From contig NZ_KB907214.1 of the NCBI RefSeq assembly GCF_000381885.1, positions 124,001 to 188,000 of the forward strand: DNA of 64,000 nucleotides. The letters run 5' to 3'. This DNA comes from Actinomadura atramentaria DSM 43919 (GTDB lineage Bacteria; Actinomycetota; Actinomycetes; Streptosporangiales; Streptosporangiaceae). Shown piece after piece: positions 8,461 through 17,792 of this stretch; within the stretch, counting starts at the first letter, position 1; the number at the start of each line of letters is the position of its first letter. The translations under genes and the position numbers were made by a program. The notes under the pieces are model-generated. The model was not told the origin of the DNA, made no database searches, and worked only from the letters and a program-made list of their open reading frames with translations.

Positions 8461-9054
8461 TCACGCTTGGTCGAGGTAGAGCGCGCTCGCCGCGTCGGCG
8501 GTTACCGCCGTCTCCCCGGTGGACCGGTCTCTGCGGTCGCCGCCAGGAACGCCATCACCTCCTTCCCGCTCGTCAATGTCCTGCGCGTTCGCGGGCTCGC
8601 CGTCACCGTCCCGGTTCGGGCGGTCGCGGCTGCGTTCCTCGCCAGCGACGTCGTTTCGTTCGTTGGCCATCGCGCGGACCTGGGGAACGGTGAGGCCGCA
8701 CAGGTCGGCGATCTCGGCGTTGGACTGGCGCAGGCCGCGCAGCGCGCGGACCGCGCGGCGGCAGTCCTCGTCGGCGCCGCACGCCCTGTCTTCGGCTTCG
8801 GCCACAAGCCGATCCGCATGCCGCCTCGCGCGGGCGCGGATTTCGCCCGCCCTGCCCTGCGCCTCGTAGAAGTCGGCGAGTGCCGCTTCGATCTCCTTCT
8901 CGCGCCGCCGCCGTTCGGCGTCACGGGCGGCCTTGGCCTCGCGCGCCGCGCGGACCGCAGCGGCGCGGCGCGCCGTCGTTCGATGCCCTATGTCAGACCT
9001 CCCTCTCTGTAGGTTGACCGTGGTCTGCCCCACGACCAAACGCCGTGCGTACAC
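8461..9054 (-). CDS. Coiled-coil/HTH protein next to the relaxase; putative relaxosome accessory
   Basis: The protein has up to 197 residues. Residues about 25-95 are a charged coiled coil (AREAKAARDAERRRREKEIE). They are followed by a helix-turn-helix-like segment (SNAEIADLCGLTVPQVRAMA) and a disordered acidic tail. The start is uncertain: GTG 9054 opens the frame, but the best Shine-Dalgarno (AGAGGGAGG) lies inside it and leads to an ATA codon before GHRTTARR. The position, divergent from a MobF relaxase across an AT-rich gap, suggests a DNA-binding accessory protein of the relaxosome. This is inference from context. Confidence 0.6.
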   Translation of the reverse strand: MYARRLVVGQTTVNLQRGRSDIGHRTTARRAAAVRAAREAKAARDAERRRREKEIEAALADFYEAQGRAGEIRARARRHADRLVAEAEDRACGADEDCRRAVRALRGLRQSNAEIADLCGLTVPQVRAMANERNDVAGEERSRDRPNRDGDGEPANAQDIDEREGGDGVPGGDRRDRSTGETAVTADAASALYLDQA

Positions 9055-9092
9055 ACTGGCATACGTAGCATGTCTAGCATAAACTCATATAT
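9055..9092. promoter_or_regulatory. AT-rich divergent intergenic region; oriT or promoter candidate
   Basis: This short gap is strikingly AT-rich for the window. It contains the direct repeat TAGCAT-GTC-TAGCAT and the run CATATATATG. It separates the putative accessory gene from the relaxase operon, the usual place for a transfer origin in MobF systems, and it may also hold divergent promoters. There is no conserved nic sequence that I can name. Confidence 0.4.
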
Positions 9093-9518
9093 ATGGACAG
9101 CGCGAAGGGGAACCCGGGGCCGCGCGGCTTCGCCGTACAGCGAGCCATGCACGCTTCCCATCGCACGCCGTCCCGCACTTCGCCCCCCTCTTCCAGCCTG
9201 CGATCGCAGCAGCTCGCCGCCCAGCAGCGAGCGCGCACGCTCGTCGCGTCCGTCCAGTCCCAGCTCGCCCAGTCAGCAACAAGACACCTCTTGCACTTCC
9301 AGCAGATTCCGGGCGGGGCGTCCGGAGCAGAGCCGTCCGACGGCATGCGCGGCGCGCCCGGGACGCAGGGCTCCGACAGCCGTACGCGGGCGGCGAACCG
9401 ATCTCCGCTGCGGCCGTCGTCCAAGACCGAAGGCACCGTGCGCCGCCTGTTCGCGAGCGCCCGGAGCAGGACCGCCGACGTGTTCGACGACGCCGCGACG
9501 GCGGGGTGGTCGCGTTGA
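9093..9518 (+). CDS. Hypothetical protein coupled to the relaxase gene (141 aa)
   Basis: ATG 9093 lies right after the AT-rich run and has no clear binding site. The stop overlaps the relaxase ATG by one base (TGATG at 9516-9520), an arrangement typical of translational coupling. Residues about 35-70 (SQQLAAQQRARTLVASVQSQ) could form a helix; the rest is rich in Ser, Arg and Pro and probably disordered. There is no family. It may be a small relaxosome component or only a leader frame. Confidence 0.4.
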   Translation: MDSAKGNPGPRGFAVQRAMHASHRTPSRTSPPSSSLRSQQLAAQQRARTLVASVQSQLAQSATRHLLHFQQIPGGASGAEPSDGMRGAPGTQGSDSRTRAANRSPLRPSSKTEGTVRRLFASARSRTADVFDDAATAGWSR

Positions 9519-12500
9519 TGACGATCCACAAATTGACCGCCGGGGACGGCTACACCTACCTGACGCGGCAGGTCGCGAACGCCGACGTGGACCCGGCGTG
9601 GGAGCGGGGACAGGCCGCCGCCGAGTACTACACCGCCCGGGGGAACCCGCCGGGTCGCTGGGTCGGCCGGGGCGCGCCGCTTCTCGGGCTGGAGGGCGAG
9701 GAAGTCACCGAGGACCAGATGAAGGCGCTCTACGGCGTCGGCATGCACCCCGACGCCGACCGGCTAGTCAGCGAATACCTCGACCAGCACCTTCGTGCGG
9801 GAATGACCGACAAGCAGGTGACGGCCGTCCAGGACCGCGCCGTCAAGGCGGCGACGCTCGGCCGGAAGTTCCCCGCCTACTCGCCGATCTCCCCGTTCGA
9901 CAAGCGCGTGAAAGACCGGCTCGCGCAGATCGAGCGGGAGACCGGGCGCACTGCGACCGCCACCGACCGCAAGCGCGTCCTGGCCGAGGAATCCCGCCGG
10001 GCGCGGGCCGCGGTCAGCGGCTTCGACGTGGTCTTCGCGCCCGTGAAGTCGGCGGCGCTCCTGTGGGCGATGGACCCGCGTGCCGAGGTGCGGCGCGCGG
10101 TGCGGCAGGCGCACGAGGCTGCCCGCGACGCGGCGCTGGAGCTGCTGGAGGAACAAGCGGCACTTACGCGCACCGGTCAGGGCGGCGTCGCGCAGACCGA
10201 GACTCGCGGGCTGATCGCCGCGATGTTCGACCACTACGACAGCCGCAGCGGTGATCCCAATCTCCACACACATGTGGCGATCTCATCCAAGATCCAAGGC
10301 ATCGACGGCGTCTGGCGAAGCTTGGACGCCCGCGCCCTTTACCGCATCGCGGTCGCCGCGAGCGAGTTCTACAACAGCGCGTTCGAGGTCGAACTACGGC
10401 AGCGTCTACCTGTCGTGTCATTCGCTGAGCGCACCGACACGGTCGGCGCCCGTGAGCCAATCCGGGAGATCGCCGGGGTGCCGGAGGAGTTCATCGAGAA
10501 CTTCTCCGCCCGCCGCACCGACATCGAAGCCCGCTACGAGTACTTGCTGCGGCAGTACCGGCGCGAGCACGGCCGCGATCCGTCCCGGCAGGTCGCCCAC
10601 GACCTCGCCCGCCGGGCCAACCTCGACACCCGCGACCCTAAGAAGGCCGCCCGTTCTCTGGACGAGATGCGCGCCGACTGGACCCAGCAGCTCATCGAGC
10701 ACTTCGGGGCGGGCGCGGTCGGGCGCCTCATGGACGGCGTTCCCGATGAACACCGCGGCGCCCCCGACGTCACGCACGGCGACGGCGGAAGGGATTCTCC
10801 GACGCCCGCCCGGCAGGCCGACCTCGTCGAGTTGGCGAGGCGGGTCGTGGCGAACGTCGCGGAGATGCGCTCGACCTGGACGGTATGGAACCTGCGTGCT
10901 GAAGCAGAGCGGCTGACCCGCGCGGAGCTGCTGTTCTCGTCCCCCGAGGAGCACCGCGGCGTCGTCGCGCGGATCGTGGAGAGGGCGGTGTCGCCCGCGC
11001 TGTCGGTGCGCGTCGACGCTCCCGCCGTGCTGGACGAACCGACCGCGCTGCGTCGCAGCGACGGCGCCTCGGTGTTCACCGAGCACGCCTCGCTCGTCTA
11101 CACCAGCCGCCAGATCCTCGACGCCGAGGACCGGCTGGTGCGGGCCGCCCGGACTCCGACCGCCGTCGCGCTCTCCGGTCAGGCGGTCGCGGCGGCGCTG
11201 ACGGAGTTCGACGCTCTCATCGCCGACGCGGGTATGGCGCTTGACGCCGGGCAGCGCGCGCTGGTGACCGCGTTCGCGTGCGACGACCGCCTCGTCGTCG
11301 CCGGTCTCGGGCCCGCCGGTGCCGGGAAGACGACCGCGATGAAGGCGTACGCGCACGTCGCCGCGCGGTCCGGGCAGCGGATCGTCGCGCTCGCCACCTC
11401 CAGCGCCGCGGCCGACGTCCTCGGGCAGGAACTGGACCTCCGCGCCGACAACCTCCACAAGTTCCTGTTCGAGTACACCGACGGCCCGCACGCCGCGCTG
11501 CTGCGCGACGGCGGTGCCGGTGCTCACGCCGACATCCCGCCCCATAAGCGGCAGTTCGTGCTGCGCCCGGGTGACGTGGTCCTGGTCGACGAGGCCGGGA
11601 TGGCGGGCACTCCGGCGCTGGACCGGCTCGTCGCCATCGCCGCGCAGCGGGGCGCGGTGGTGCGGCTGCTGGGCGACCACCGGCAGCTCGGCGCCGTCGA
11701 GTCCGGCGGCGCGCTGCGGCTCATCGCCACCGACGTCGGCGCCGCCGAACTCACCACGCTCTACCGGTTCGCTGACCCGGCCGAGGCTGAGGCGACCCTG
11801 CGGCTCCGCGTCGGGGACGCCTCCGGTCTCGACTTCTACCTGCGTAACAAGCGCGTGCAGTCCGGCTCCCGGCAGGCGATGATCGAAGAGGCCTACGCCG
11901 GGTGGAAGGCCGACATGCTCGCGGGCAAGACCACGCTGCTGGCGGCGTCCACGAGCGTGAACGTCGGCGAGCTGAACGCCCAAGCCCGCCGCGACCGCGT
12001 CGAGGCCGGCCAGGTCGAGCCAGACGGCGCGGCGCTGCACGACGGCAACACCGCCGGAGTCAGGGACTGGATCGTCACTCGTGCCAACGACCGCCGCCTG
12101 CGCACCCGCGGCACGGACTGGGTGAAGAACGGCGACGCCTGGATCGTCACGGCCCGCCACGACGACGGCTCTCTCACCGTCCGGCACCTCAACCACGGCG
12201 GCGCGGTGAGGCTGCCCGCCGCCTACGTCGGCGCCGACGTCGAGCTGATGTACGCCACCACAACGAACCGGGCCCAGGGCAGCACGGTCGACACCGCGCA
12301 CCCGCTCGTCACCCCGGACATGACACGCGAGAACCTGTACGTCGTCGCGTCCCGCGCCCGCGAACGCACCGTGCTACACGTCGTGACGCACGAACTCCTC
12401 TCCTACGACCCCGACGACCGGCTCGACCGCGTCCGCCACGACGCCCGCCAGTACGCCGCCCGGGAGGTACTGGAGAACGTGCTGGCGCGCGAGGGCAACG

Positions 12501-14560
12501 AGCTGTCGGCGACCGAGAGCATCCGCGAGTCCACCGACCTTGCGGCGTCGCTCGCCACGCTCGCTCCGCGCCACCAGCACGTCGCGACCCTGCTGGCGAC
12601 CGCCACCTACACCGGCCTGGCGCGCGAGGTTCTGCCGCGCCCGCTCGCCCGCGTCCTGACCGACTGCGACGGCTGGCCGCAGATCGTCACCGCGCTCGCC
12701 CGCGCCGAAACGCTCGGCTGGAACGCGCGCGACCTGCTGCTGGCCACCGCCCGCGACGGCGACCTGCTCACCGCCGACACGCCAGCCCGCTTGGTCGCTT
12801 GGCGGATCGGCCACCACACCGAACAACACCCCGCGCCCGGCCCGATCGCGCAGCCGACTCTCGCCGACGCCGCCCGCTACGCCGCCCTGCTGCACCCCGC
12901 CGCCGGGGACGGACGCGTCCTGGACCCCGCCGAAGCGCTACGCCGTCCGGTTTCCCGCACCGCCCGCCGCGCAGCGTCGACGTACGTCTCGATCGCGCGC
13001 GTTCAGGAGTACGCCGACGCAGTCGCCGCAGCTTTGTCGGTCCCGGTCACGCAGGTGACCGCGCACCGGACCTGGCCCCACCTGGCCGCCGCGTTGGCCG
13101 CCGCCGACCGCAACGGACGCGACGTACCCGGCTTCCTCGGGACCCTCACCGCGACCCTCACCGCGCGCTCCAGCGAACCGGCCATCCGGCCGACCGACAT
13201 ACTTCCCGCACTGTCGCGAACCGTCCGGCGGCTCGTCGCCGCAGACCCCGCCGCCGGCCCGATCACCCTGCCCGACCAGCTCCGGCACGCCGGTATCGCC
13301 GCCACCGCACTCGGCATCACCGAAGCCGAACGCCTGCGTGCCGACGCTTCCTGGCCCGCGCTGTCGGCGGCGCTACGCCGCGCCGCCGACCACGGACACG
13401 ACCCGGCCGTCATGCTCCGGCGCGTCGCCGACGCGCGCGACTACAGCACCGCCGACAGCGGCAGCCGCGTGCTGGCATGGCGGCTCAACCGCTACGTCCA
13501 GACCCTGCCCGTCCAGGCGAACGTCCGTCGCGCCAACCAGGACTGGCGCCTGCTCGCCTGGACCCTCAAAGCCCTGGAAGAACGCGGTGTAGCGCCCGCG
13601 GATCTCGTGCGCGTCGGCGACGACCTGCACGACGTCCTCACCACCGCCCTCGAAACCGCCTCAGACCACAGCCGTCCGGCGAACGACGCACCGCTTTCCT
13701 GGCTCGCGTCGATCACCCCGCAGGACGACCACGACCCCACGCTCGTCGAATACCTGCACAACGCCGCCGACGCCATCGCCACCCGCGTCCGGCACGTCAC
13801 CGACGACGCCCTGCGCAGCGCGCCCGCCTGGCTCGCCGCCCTAGGCCCCGCACCCGACGACCCGCTCACCCGCGCCGAGTGGAGCACCCACGTCTCCACC
13901 GTCGCGGCCTACCGCGACCAGCAGCGCGTCCCCACCAACGACCCACGCCGCGTCCTCGGCGCCTACATCGAAACCGGCCGACCCAACCACGACGCCTACT
14001 GGCACGCCGCCTCCGCCATCGCCGCCGCACGCCGCATCACCGGCCTCGACCCCGCCGTCGACCCGATCTCCCCCGCCCGCGCCCGGCTCATCGCCGATCA
14101 CTACCTCGCCCTGCCCGACGAAGACCGCGCCGCCCTCTACGCCGCACTCGTCGAACGCCGCGGCGACCTGTGGTTCGGTGACCCGACCGCACTCGACGAC
14201 CACGCAGTCACCCACCCCCTGCACGCCCGCGACCTCCACGACCTCATGATCCAGCGCGGACACCTGACCGCGCCCACCGCCGAGGAAACGACCACCGAAC
14301 CATCCGCCGACCGCCGCCCCGCTTCTGTCGAGCCTCCCGTCGAGGCGGTCCGCGCCACCCACCGCGAAACCCAGGAGGACGCCGAGCGCGCCGCCCGCAT
14401 CCAGGCCGCCCGCCGCGCCAACCAACGCGAACTCAACCGCAGCCAGCGCCGCGGCGCACCGCGACAACGCCGCCGCCAACCCGCCCGCACCACCGAGCAG
14501 CCTCCGCCGATCCATCAGCGCCCCGTCGAGCGGACCGAGGAACGGCGGCTGGAGATGTAG
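9518..14560 (+). CDS. MobF (TrwC/TraI-type) conjugative relaxase-helicase
   Basis: This 1680-residue protein nicks the transfer origin and unwinds the strand to be transferred. ATG 9518 begins MTIHKLTAGDGYTYLTRQ, with tyrosines at residues 12 and 14 as candidate nucleophiles. The three-histidine metal site is seen at about residues 237-253 (DHYDSRSGDPNLHTHV). A RecD-like SF1 helicase follows: P-loop GPAGAGKTT near residue 597, Walker B LVDEAGMAG near 690, then ATTTNRAQGS and VVASRARERT motifs near 910-950. The last 700 residues are helical and end in an Arg-rich tail. Size and layout are normal for actinobacterial MobF relaxases. Confidence 0.93.
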   Translation: MTIHKLTAGDGYTYLTRQVANADVDPAWERGQAAAEYYTARGNPPGRWVGRGAPLLGLEGEEVTEDQMKALYGVGMHPDADRLVSEYLDQHLRAGMTDKQVTAVQDRAVKAATLGRKFPAYSPISPFDKRVKDRLAQIERETGRTATATDRKRVLAEESRRARAAVSGFDVVFAPVKSAALLWAMDPRAEVRRAVRQAHEAARDAALELLEEQAALTRTGQGGVAQTETRGLIAAMFDHYDSRSGDPNLHTHVAISSKIQGIDGVWRSLDARALYRIAVAASEFYNSAFEVELRQRLPVVSFAERTDTVGAREPIREIAGVPEEFIENFSARRTDIEARYEYLLRQYRREHGRDPSRQVAHDLARRANLDTRDPKKAARSLDEMRADWTQQLIEHFGAGAVGRLMDGVPDEHRGAPDVTHGDGGRDSPTPARQADLVELARRVVANVAEMRSTWTVWNLRAEAERLTRAELLFSSPEEHRGVVARIVERAVSPALSVRVDAPAVLDEPTALRRSDGASVFTEHASLVYTSRQILDAEDRLVRAARTPTAVALSGQAVAAALTEFDALIADAGMALDAGQRALVTAFACDDRLVVAGLGPAGAGKTTAMKAYAHVAARSGQRIVALATSSAAADVLGQELDLRADNLHKFLFEYTDGPHAALLRDGGAGAHADIPPHKRQFVLRPGDVVLVDEAGMAGTPALDRLVAIAAQRGAVVRLLGDHRQLGAVESGGALRLIATDVGAAELTTLYRFADPAEAEATLRLRVGDASGLDFYLRNKRVQSGSRQAMIEEAYAGWKADMLAGKTTLLAASTSVNVGELNAQARRDRVEAGQVEPDGAALHDGNTAGVRDWIVTRANDRRLRTRGTDWVKNGDAWIVTARHDDGSLTVRHLNHGGAVRLPAAYVGADVELMYATTTNRAQGSTVDTAHPLVTPDMTRENLYVVASRARERTVLHVVTHELLSYDPDDRLDRVRHDARQYAAREVLENVLAREGNELSATESIRESTDLAASLATLAPRHQHVATLLATATYTGLAREVLPRPLARVLTDCDGWPQIVTALARAETLGWNARDLLLATARDGDLLTADTPARLVAWRIGHHTEQHPAPGPIAQPTLADAARYAALLHPAAGDGRVLDPAEALRRPVSRTARRAASTYVSIARVQEYADAVAAALSVPVTQVTAHRTWPHLAAALAAADRNGRDVPGFLGTLTATLTARSSEPAIRPTDILPALSRTVRRLVAADPAAGPITLPDQLRHAGIAATALGITEAERLRADASWPALSAALRRAADHGHDPAVMLRRVADARDYSTADSGSRVLAWRLNRYVQTLPVQANVRRANQDWRLLAWTLKALEERGVAPADLVRVGDDLHDVLTTALETASDHSRPANDAPLSWLASITPQDDHDPTLVEYLHNAADAIATRVRHVTDDALRSAPAWLAALGPAPDDPLTRAEWSTHVSTVAAYRDQQRVPTNDPRRVLGAYIETGRPNHDAYWHAASAIAAARRITGLDPAVDPISPARARLIADHYLALPDEDRAALYAALVERRGDLWFGDPTALDDHAVTHPLHARDLHDLMIQRGHLTAPTAEETTTEPSADRRPASVEPPVEAVRATHRETQEDAERAARIQAARRANQRELNRSQRRGAPRQRRRQPARTTEQPPPIHQRPVERTEERRLEM

Positions 14561-14632
14561 GCGGTTCTTCTAACATGGCTCCATGCACGTCGGTGACGAT
14601 CGCCGACGTTCGCTGAGCGCCAGCGCTCGGTG

Positions 14633-14665
14633 AGCTAGTGCAGTATCAGGCAACGTTCGCCCTGT
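14633..14665. repeat. Solo copy of the IS630-type terminal repeat
   Basis: These 33 bases match the inverted complement of the right end of the nearby insertion sequence (16505-16538) with only 3 mismatches, sharing the blocks AGCTAGTGC and AGGCAACGTT. The copy lies 73 bases after the relaxase stop and just before the histidine phosphatase gene, so that gene is bracketed by matching ends. Confidence 0.8.
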
Positions 14666-14692
14666 GTTCGATGTGAGATATGGTCCTCAGCC

Positions 14693-15262
14693 GTGGGCGA
14701 GTTGGTGCTGATCAGACACGGCGAGACCGCATGGAGCCGGACCGGCCAGCATGCTGGCCGAACCGACCTGCCGCTGACCGAGGCGGGGGAGGACTCGGCA
14801 TGTGCGCTTGCACCTCGGGTGGCCGAACGGGAGTTCGTCGCCGTCTACAGCAGCCCGCTGACTCGCGCCGTGCGGACCGCCGAACTGGCGGGGCTGAGCG
14901 GTGCGGAGCCCGACACCGACCTGATCGAGTGGGACTACGGCCGCTATGAGGGGCTGACCGCCGAGCAAATCCAGGAACTCAAGCCCGGCTGGGATCTGTG
15001 GCGCGATGGCGTCGACACCGGCGAGGACCTCGGGCACGTGACAGTGCGGGTCGATGCTTTCCTCGGCCGGGTCCGGCCGCTGCTGGACAAGGGTGACGTG
15101 GCCGTCGTTGCCCACGGCCACCTGTCACGCATACTCACCGCGCGCTGGCTCGGGCTCGACGCGTCGGCCGCGCGGCAGTTCGGGCACCCGCATCCGGGGA
15201 CGATCAACACGCTGGGTTACGAGCACAAGCTGCCAGTCGTGCTCGGGTGGAACGTGCCGTAA
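14693..15262 (+). CDS. Histidine phosphatase family protein (phosphoglycerate-mutase-like)
   Basis: This is a 189-residue protein with GTG 14693. The catalytic RHG motif is at residues 8-10 (LVLIRHGETAW), the second conserved region is SSPLTRAVRTAEL, the acid residue lies in EWDYGRYEG, and the second histidine is in VVAHGHLSRIL. These define an intact phosphatase of the histidine acid branch, similar in length to actinobacterial acid phosphatases/PhoE-like enzymes; the substrate cannot be read from the sequence. It has no co-directional partner and lies between IS630-type ends, so it may be a passenger gene. Confidence 0.87.
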   Translation: MGELVLIRHGETAWSRTGQHAGRTDLPLTEAGEDSACALAPRVAEREFVAVYSSPLTRAVRTAELAGLSGAEPDTDLIEWDYGRYEGLTAEQIQELKPGWDLWRDGVDTGEDLGHVTVRVDAFLGRVRPLLDKGDVAVVAHGHLSRILTARWLGLDASAARQFGHPHPGTINTLGYEHKLPVVLGWNVP

Positions 15263-15291
15263 TGGCGGCTGCCCATATCCCGTCCAAGGTG

Positions 15292-16538
15292 TAGCTACTG
15301 CCGTGCCATTAGGCGACGTTGGCCCTGTCGACGACGGAGCGTAGGCGCCGGTCGTCGGCGTGGCGATTTCGCCAGATGATGTAGCGGCGGATCATGCTTC
15401 CCTGCTTCTTGTGGGTGGCGTGGTCGGTGCCGTCGAGGGTGAAGTAGCGCAGGGCGGTGAAGTGGGCTTCTATGCGGTTGAGCCAGGAGCTGTTGGTAGG
15501 GGTGTAGGCAATCTCGACGTTGTTCGCCGCGGCCCGGGTGCCGACCCTCTGGCACCTCTTCGTGGTCAGGTGCGGGGAGAAGTTGTCACAGACGATCGCG
15601 ATTCGCACCGTCGGCGGGTAGAGGGTTCGCAGGTAGCGGCAGAACTCCAGGAACTGAGTGCGCTTCTTGACCGGCTTGATGTGGCCGTAGAGCTTGTCCT
15701 TGGCCAGGTCCAGGGCGGCGAACAGGTGCCGTACTCCGCCGTAGCGGTTGTAGGTGGCCCGCCGCCTGCGGCGGGGTTCACGGTCGGGGTCCTTGTCTTT
15801 GCCGGAGCGTTCGGCCCACTGCCGACCAGGGTGGGGCATCAGGTTGAGCGGCCCGAACTCGTCCATACATAAGACGACTTCGGGCTCGCCCTCCTCGGGT
15901 ATGACCTCGCCGTCGGCGATCGCGTAGAGGTGTTCGACGCGGGCCTTCTTGGCCGCGTAGTCGGGGTCGCGGGAGGTCTTCCAGGTCTTCAGCCGTTGAT
16001 AAGGAGACGCCTTCCTCGCGGAGCAGGATGCGCAGGCCCTCGTGGCTAATGTCGTCGACCACCCCCTCAGCGACCAGGAAGTCCGCCAGCTTCGTCAGGC
16101 TCCAGGTCGAAAAGGGCAGGTCGTATGCGGTCGGCTTGGACTTCGCGAATTCATTGATCTCGCGCCGCTCGGGCAGCGTGAACGTCCTGGGCCGACCGCC
16201 GGAGTACTTCGGATACAGGGAGTCGAAGCCGTCGGTGTTGAAGTTGTGGATCACATCCCAGACCCGATCCGCGCTGGTGAACGTCACCTCGGCAATCTTC
16301 GCCACCGACATGCCCTGAGCGGACAGCAGGACCATCTGGGCCCGCCGCCAGGTCACCACCGACCCGGTTCCCCGGCGGATGATCCGCAGCAGCCGCCGGC
16401 CCTCGTCATCATCGATCCCGCGTACACGTACTCGTTCTGCCACCCGGACAGAGTGACGGCCACGCGCCGCCCGGCACAGCACCGGGACGGCGCGTCACAT
16501 CACAACAGGGCAAACGTTGCCTGCTACGGCACTAGCTA
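15292..16538. mobile_element. IS630-family insertion sequence
   Basis: The terminal inverted repeats are 15292-15328 and 16505-16538. They share AGGC(G/A)ACGTT(G/T)GCCCTGT and TAGCTA-TGCCGT, with a 3-base gap between the two versions. Both ends begin with TA, the target dinucleotide IS630/Tc1-mariner elements use and duplicate. Inside is one minus-strand DDE transposase gene carrying a frameshift. The right end overlaps the stop codon of the secreted nuclease gene. Confidence 0.85.
15309..16443 (-). pseudogene. IS630-family transposase, frameshifted
   Basis: The N-terminal half (GTG 16443 to about 15990) carries helix-turn-helix domains (MVLLSAQGMSVAKIAEVT) and ends at REEGVS. The C-terminal half (YQRLKTWKTSRDPDYA onward to 15309) continues in another frame and holds the catalytic DDE set: MDEFGPL, VCDNFSPHL and NRIEAHF. 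One extra T near 15991 (TCCTTATCAACG where TCCTATCAACG would be in frame) separates them. The site has no classic slippery heptamer, so an inactivating mutation is likelier than programmed frameshifting. Confidence 0.85.
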
Positions 16539-17792
16539 GGGAGTGATGACCACCTGGTAGGCCTCGCCGTCGAGGATGCGTTCGGACTGGACGTCGCGGC
16601 CGACTTTGCCGCCCGCGCCTGTGTTCTCGTCCTTGGGGACGTGGGCCCTGATGCAGGGTGCGACCGGTTCGTTGCGGACGACCGTCACGCTCCACACGCC
16701 GCCCACGTTGCGGGGTGTGATCTCCGTGCACAGGGAGCCGAGCGTGCCGCCTTCCCGGGTCCTGGCGAAAGGGAACTCATCGCAGGAATCGTCCCGGACG
16801 GTCGGGTCCGCCGCGAAGGGCTTCGGAGGGGCCTCGCAGCTGTAGTAGCGCCTGCTGCGCTCTCTCGTGTCGTCGGCGTCGCGCGTGAGCGGCTTCGCCG
16901 CGGTGCCGAGCCTGCCGTTGGTCAGGTTGTTCTGCGCCCATTCGTAGGCGACGGCGGCGGCCCCGTAGGCGGATTTGCTGATGGTCACCTTGGCCAGGTC
17001 CTCGGTGACGATGCAGCCGGGGTACTCACCGACCTTCCCGTCGCAGCGCAGCGAGGGGCCTGCCCAGCTCTGGTGGCTGATGACGGGTTTTGCGTTGGTG
17101 CTCACCACTTCGCTCTGGTAGGAGATCTGTGTGCGCTGCGCGACCCCGCCGCCTCGCACGGTGGAGTCGTAGGACAGCGTCCCGGTGTCGTTCTCCTCGC
17201 CCGCGTGCAACTCTATGCTCCCGCCGCCCCAGGCGGGCGGCCCCGCGATGCACAAGGTGCAGTCCGATCTCAGCGTGAGTTTTACGGCCCCGATGGTGTC
17301 CGACATCGCGCCGGCGTAGACGGAGATGCTCTCCTGCCACTTCGTGCTGTTGTACTTCGGCTCGGATGCGGCCACGACGGTGAGCCCGGCGGTGCCGAGG
17401 ACGTCGCCGGCGGCGTTGACGAGCGCGTACACGATGTTGTGCCGCACGCAGTAGGCGTGACGGGTGGAGACGACGTCCTGGGGTTTGTCGGAGGCGCACA
17501 GGGCTGCCGCGTCGCCCTGGGGGGCGGCGGTGACCCTGGTCGCGGTGACGTGGTTGCGGATGCGGGCGAGATCCCGGGCGGAGACGGGGCCATGTTCGAT
17601 GCAGGTCCACGCCGCGCCCTGGCGCGCGGGCCCGGTGCCGGGGGCGGTCGCCGTGCACGTGCCGTGGCCCTTCGGAGCCGCCCGGCCGGCCGGTGAAGAC
17701 GTGGCGGCGGCCGGCGAGGCGCCCAGGGCGAGAAGACCTGCGGCGAGGACGAGTGAGGCCACCGCGGCCGACAGCCGTCTGACGCGTTTCAC
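16536..17792 (-). CDS. Secreted NucA/NucB-like DNase
   Basis: The protein has 418 residues. GTG 17792 is preferred because AGAGGGG lies upstream and the product then begins with a Sec signal peptide (KRVRRLSAAVASLVLAAGLL, cleavage after SPAAA). The middle 250 residues are Cys-containing and beta-rich and are unassigned. Residues about 320-418 resemble the sporulation-nuclease NucA/NucB domain: CDEFPFARTREGG, then HVPKDENTGAGGKVGRD and a closing DGEAYQVVI. It would act outside the cell on DNA. The right end of the IS630-type element overlaps its stop codon, so the native C-terminus may have been altered. Confidence 0.72.
   Translation of the reverse strand: MKRVRRLSAAVASLVLAAGLLALGASPAAATSSPAGRAAPKGHGTCTATAPGTGPARQGAAWTCIEHGPVSARDLARIRNHVTATRVTAAPQGDAAALCASDKPQDVVSTRHAYCVRHNIVYALVNAAGDVLGTAGLTVVAASEPKYNSTKWQESISVYAGAMSDTIGAVKLTLRSDCTLCIAGPPAWGGGSIELHAGEENDTGTLSYDSTVRGGGVAQRTQISYQSEVVSTNAKPVISHQSWAGPSLRCDGKVGEYPGCIVTEDLAKVTISKSAYGAAAVAYEWAQNNLTNGRLGTAAKPLTRDADDTRERSRRYYSCEAPPKPFAADPTVRDDSCDEFPFARTREGGTLGSLCTEITPRNVGGVWSVTVVRNEPVAPCIRAHVPKDENTGAGGKVGRDVQSERILDGEAYQVVITP

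Noticed and set aside
11902-14181. Plus-strand frame of about 760 codons inside the relaxase gene
   Set aside because: It is almost pure Arg/Pro/Ala, out of frame with the intact relaxase-helicase.
15980-16000. Programmed ribosomal frameshift in the transposase
   Set aside because: No slippery A/T heptamer or downstream pseudoknot-like structure was seen. A single-base insertion is the simpler reading.
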